A DNA stretch of 7,807 bases. It comes from Candidatus Nanopelagicales bacterium (lineage in GTDB: Bacteria > Actinomycetota > Actinomycetes > S36-B12). Position 1 is the first letter of the stretch, and every line of letters starts with the position of its first letter. A program made the translations under genes and the position numbers. The stretch lies in NCBI GenBank assembly GCA_938091275.1, contig CALKMY010000228.1, forward strand, positions 1 through 7,807. Direction: 5' to 3'. The notes under the pieces were generated by a model. It had not been told where the DNA came from. It saw nothing but the letters and a program-made list of their open reading frames with translations, and ran no database searches. Positions 6,346-7,807 of this stretch are shown here, one piece after another.

Positions 6346-7715
6346 CCTCCACCTTCACCGTTCTCCCGGTGCCCCTCGATCACCTGTTCTCCCCCGGTGA
6401 CGACATCACCTCCATCGTCATCGAGGCCCTCTCCACCATCCGGTGGCCCGATGAATCCACCGGTCTCAGCGACGGCGACATCATCGTTGTCACCAGCAAG
6501 GTGGTGGCTAAGGCCGAAGGCCGTGTGGTCGAGGCAGCATCGCGCGAGTCGGTCATCGATCAACAGGCTGAGCGAATCGTCGCCGTGAAGAACACTCCGC
6601 GTGGTGTCACCAAGATCGTTCAGACCTCACACGGCTTGGTGCTCGCGGCGGCCGGCGTCGATGCCAGCAACACCGACCAAGGAACGGTGGTCCTCCTTCC
6701 CGTCGATTCCGATGCCAGCGCTCGACAACTGAGAGATCGCGTGATCGATCGCACGGGTGTCGCCGTGGGCGTCATCATCACCGACACGATGGGCCGTCCC
6801 TGGCGGCTGGGAGTGACCGACGTTGCTATCGGATCTAGCGGCGTTCACGTGCTCGACGACTACACCGGCCGCCAAGATGATTTCGGAAACACGCTCGAGA
6901 TGACGGTTGTCGCGATCGCCGACGAGATCGCATCCGCCGTCGACTTGGCCACCGGAAAACTCGACAACGCGCCCATAGCCGTCCTTCGCGGGCTCTCCCA
7001 TCTGGTGATCGCCGACGACGGCCCTGCCGCCAAGGACATCGTGCGCCCCCTCGAGGAGGACCTCTTCTCCCTCGGCACTCGGGAGGCGATGCAGGCCGGA
7101 GCGCGCGCAGCGGTTTCGGCCCGACGCACCATTCGCTCCTTCACCGACGATCCCGTCGACCCATCCGCCCTCCATCGGGCACTGGAGGATGCCGTGCTGG
7201 CTCCCGCACCGCATCACAGTGAGCCCTTCGGCTTCATCATTCTGCGACGTGACAACCCGACTCATCACCGCAGGAGAATCGAACTCCTCGACGCGATGCG
7301 CAGCGCGTGGGAACACGACCTCACGACCATCGACGGTAAGTCCGAGGACGAGGTCGAGCGCCGTGTCGCCCGCGGCAACATCCTTCGAACAGCACCCGTT
7401 GTGGTCGTTCCGTTCATCGATCTCGCCGCAGGGGCGCACACCTACCCGGATGATCGTCGCAACGCAGCGGAACGCGACCTGTTCATGGTTGCCGGTGGAG
7501 CGTGCGTGGAGAACCTTTTGATTCGACTCGCCTCCGAGGGCCTGGGGTCAGCGTGGATCTCCTCCACGATCTTCGCCCCGCAAATCGTCCGCGAACATTT
7601 CGGTCTCGGAGACCGGGTTATCCCATTGGGAGCGGTAGCCGTTGGGGTTCCCGCGCAACCGGCAAAAGACCGACCCCCACGTAGAGCCGAGGATTACATC
7701 ATCCCCGTCGACTGA
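6342..7715 (+). CDS. fbiB: Bifunctional F420 biosynthesis protein FbiB: F420-0:gamma-glutamyl ligase plus nitroreductase-like domain
   Basis: A 457-residue protein, close to the roughly 450 of M. tuberculosis FbiB. Residues 1-245 are the CofE ligase, which adds glutamates to F420-0 using GTP: DGDIIVVTSKVVAKAEGR (44-61), AAGVDASN (103-110), ITDTMGRPWRLGVTDVAIG (146-164, with the metal-binding type D148) and DDYTGRQDDFGN (172-183). Residues about 258-457 are an FMN-binding nitroreductase-like domain (RRTIRSFTDDPVD; WISSTIFAP; GAVAVGVPAQPAKDRPPR). In mycobacteria this domain reduces dehydro-F420-0. The fusion is typical of mycobacteria and related actinobacteria, whereas archaeal CofE lacks the second domain. 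ATG 6342 overlaps the TGA of the preceding gene (ATGA), implying translational coupling. It is the last gene of the operon, and its stop lies 9 nt from the stop of the convergent gene. Confidence 0.97.
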   Translation: MTSTFTVLPVPLDHLFSPGDDITSIVIEALSTIRWPDESTGLSDGDIIVVTSKVVAKAEGRVVEAASRESVIDQQAERIVAVKNTPRGVTKIVQTSHGLVLAAAGVDASNTDQGTVVLLPVDSDASARQLRDRVIDRTGVAVGVIITDTMGRPWRLGVTDVAIGSSGVHVLDDYTGRQDDFGNTLEMTVVAIADEIASAVDLATGKLDNAPIAVLRGLSHLVIADDGPAAKDIVRPLEEDLFSLGTREAMQAGARAAVSARRTIRSFTDDPVDPSALHRALEDAVLAPAPHHSEPFGFIILRRDNPTHHRRRIELLDAMRSAWEHDLTTIDGKSEDEVERRVARGNILRTAPVVVVPFIDLAAGAHTYPDDRRNAAERDLFMVAGGACVENLLIRLASEGLGSAWISSTIFAPQIVREHFGLGDRVIPLGAVAVGVPAQPAKDRPPRRAEDYIIPVD

Positions 7716-7724
7716 CGTCGCGTA

Positions 7725-7807
7725 CTACGCGTCACTCGAGTACCGAATAGCGAGATCCGGTATCGCCACCTGCGGCCACACGCGCGCGCCCTCGCGGATT
7801 TCGTTGC
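7725..7807 (-). CDS. C-terminal end of a mannose-1-phosphate guanylyltransferase (GDP-mannose pyrophosphorylase), partial
   Basis: The minus strand carries 26 codons ending at TAG (7727-7725); the rest lies beyond the right edge. The peptide begins NEIREGARVWPQVAIP and ends IRYSSDA. This resembles the C-terminal left-handed beta-helix end of actinobacterial GDP-mannose pyrophosphorylases, which typically read like GARVWPGVxLPxGGIRFSSD. In M. tuberculosis the equivalent gene (Rv3264c) lies just downstream of fbiB on the opposite strand, which supports the call. The enzyme makes GDP-mannose for mannosylated glycolipids and glycans. With so few residues the assignment rests on a short match plus synteny. 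A glucose-1-phosphate thymidylyltransferase-like paralogue is the main alternative. Confidence 0.7.
   Translation of the reverse strand, partial: NEIREGARVWPQVAIPDLAIRYSSDA

Noticed and set aside
7717..7733. Short inverted repeat between the fbiB and guanylyltransferase stops, considered as a bidirectional terminator
   Set aside because: The stem is only four contiguous base pairs plus one beyond a mismatch, around a five-base loop, it includes coding bases, and no T-run follows on either strand.
7725..7807. Apparent frameshift in the GCGCGCG run of the partial gene
   Set aside because: Re-reading the reverse complement base by base gave one continuous frame through NEIREGARVWP; the shift was a copying error on first reading.

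Overview
The window is GC-rich, densely coded chromosomal DNA with an actinobacterial signature: a WhiB-family iron-sulfur regulator, a two-domain FbiB (CofE ligase fused to a nitroreductase-like domain), GTG starts and weak Shine-Dalgarno sites inside an operon. The whiB2 - fbiA - ... - fbiB - (convergent) GDP-mannose pyrophosphorylase order matches the Mycobacterium tuberculosis Rv3260c-Rv3264c neighbourhood as I remember it. This points to Mycobacteriales or a close relative; the species cannot be named from the sequence.

Left half (minus strand). A very large membrane glycosyltransferase gene fills 1-2728 and runs off the left edge; 909 residues are visible without a stop. Just upstream of it, probably in the same transcript, lies whiB2 (2760-3035), with a strong Shine-Dalgarno site and a good sigma-70-like promoter (3091-3119).

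A divergent intergenic region (3036-3261) separates this block from the right half. It holds the whiB2 promoter, a perfect 13-bp palindrome (3220-3232), a small hairpin and an unclear fbiA promoter.

Right half (plus strand). Four tightly packed genes form one apparent operon: fbiA/cofD (3262-4290), a small two-TM bacterial PH-domain protein (4302-4814), a large PH-domain membrane protein of YdbT type (4822-6345) and fbiB (6342-7715). Gaps are 11 nt, 7 nt and a 4-nt ATGA overlap. FbiA and FbiB carry out the last steps of coenzyme F420 synthesis: phospholactyl/enolpyruvyl transfer to Fo, then reduction and poly-glutamylation. The two PH-domain proteins probably form a membrane complex. Their place between the two F420 genes is the most unusual feature here.

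At the right edge the last 26 codons of a convergent minus-strand gene (7725-7807) match the C-terminus of a mannose-1-phosphate guanylyltransferase.

No tRNA, rRNA, CRISPR array, insertion sequence or phage gene was seen. Apart from the divergent region there is no gene-free stretch over 60 bases. I found no clear evidence of a wholly new system; the F420/PH-domain operon is the best candidate for a second look.
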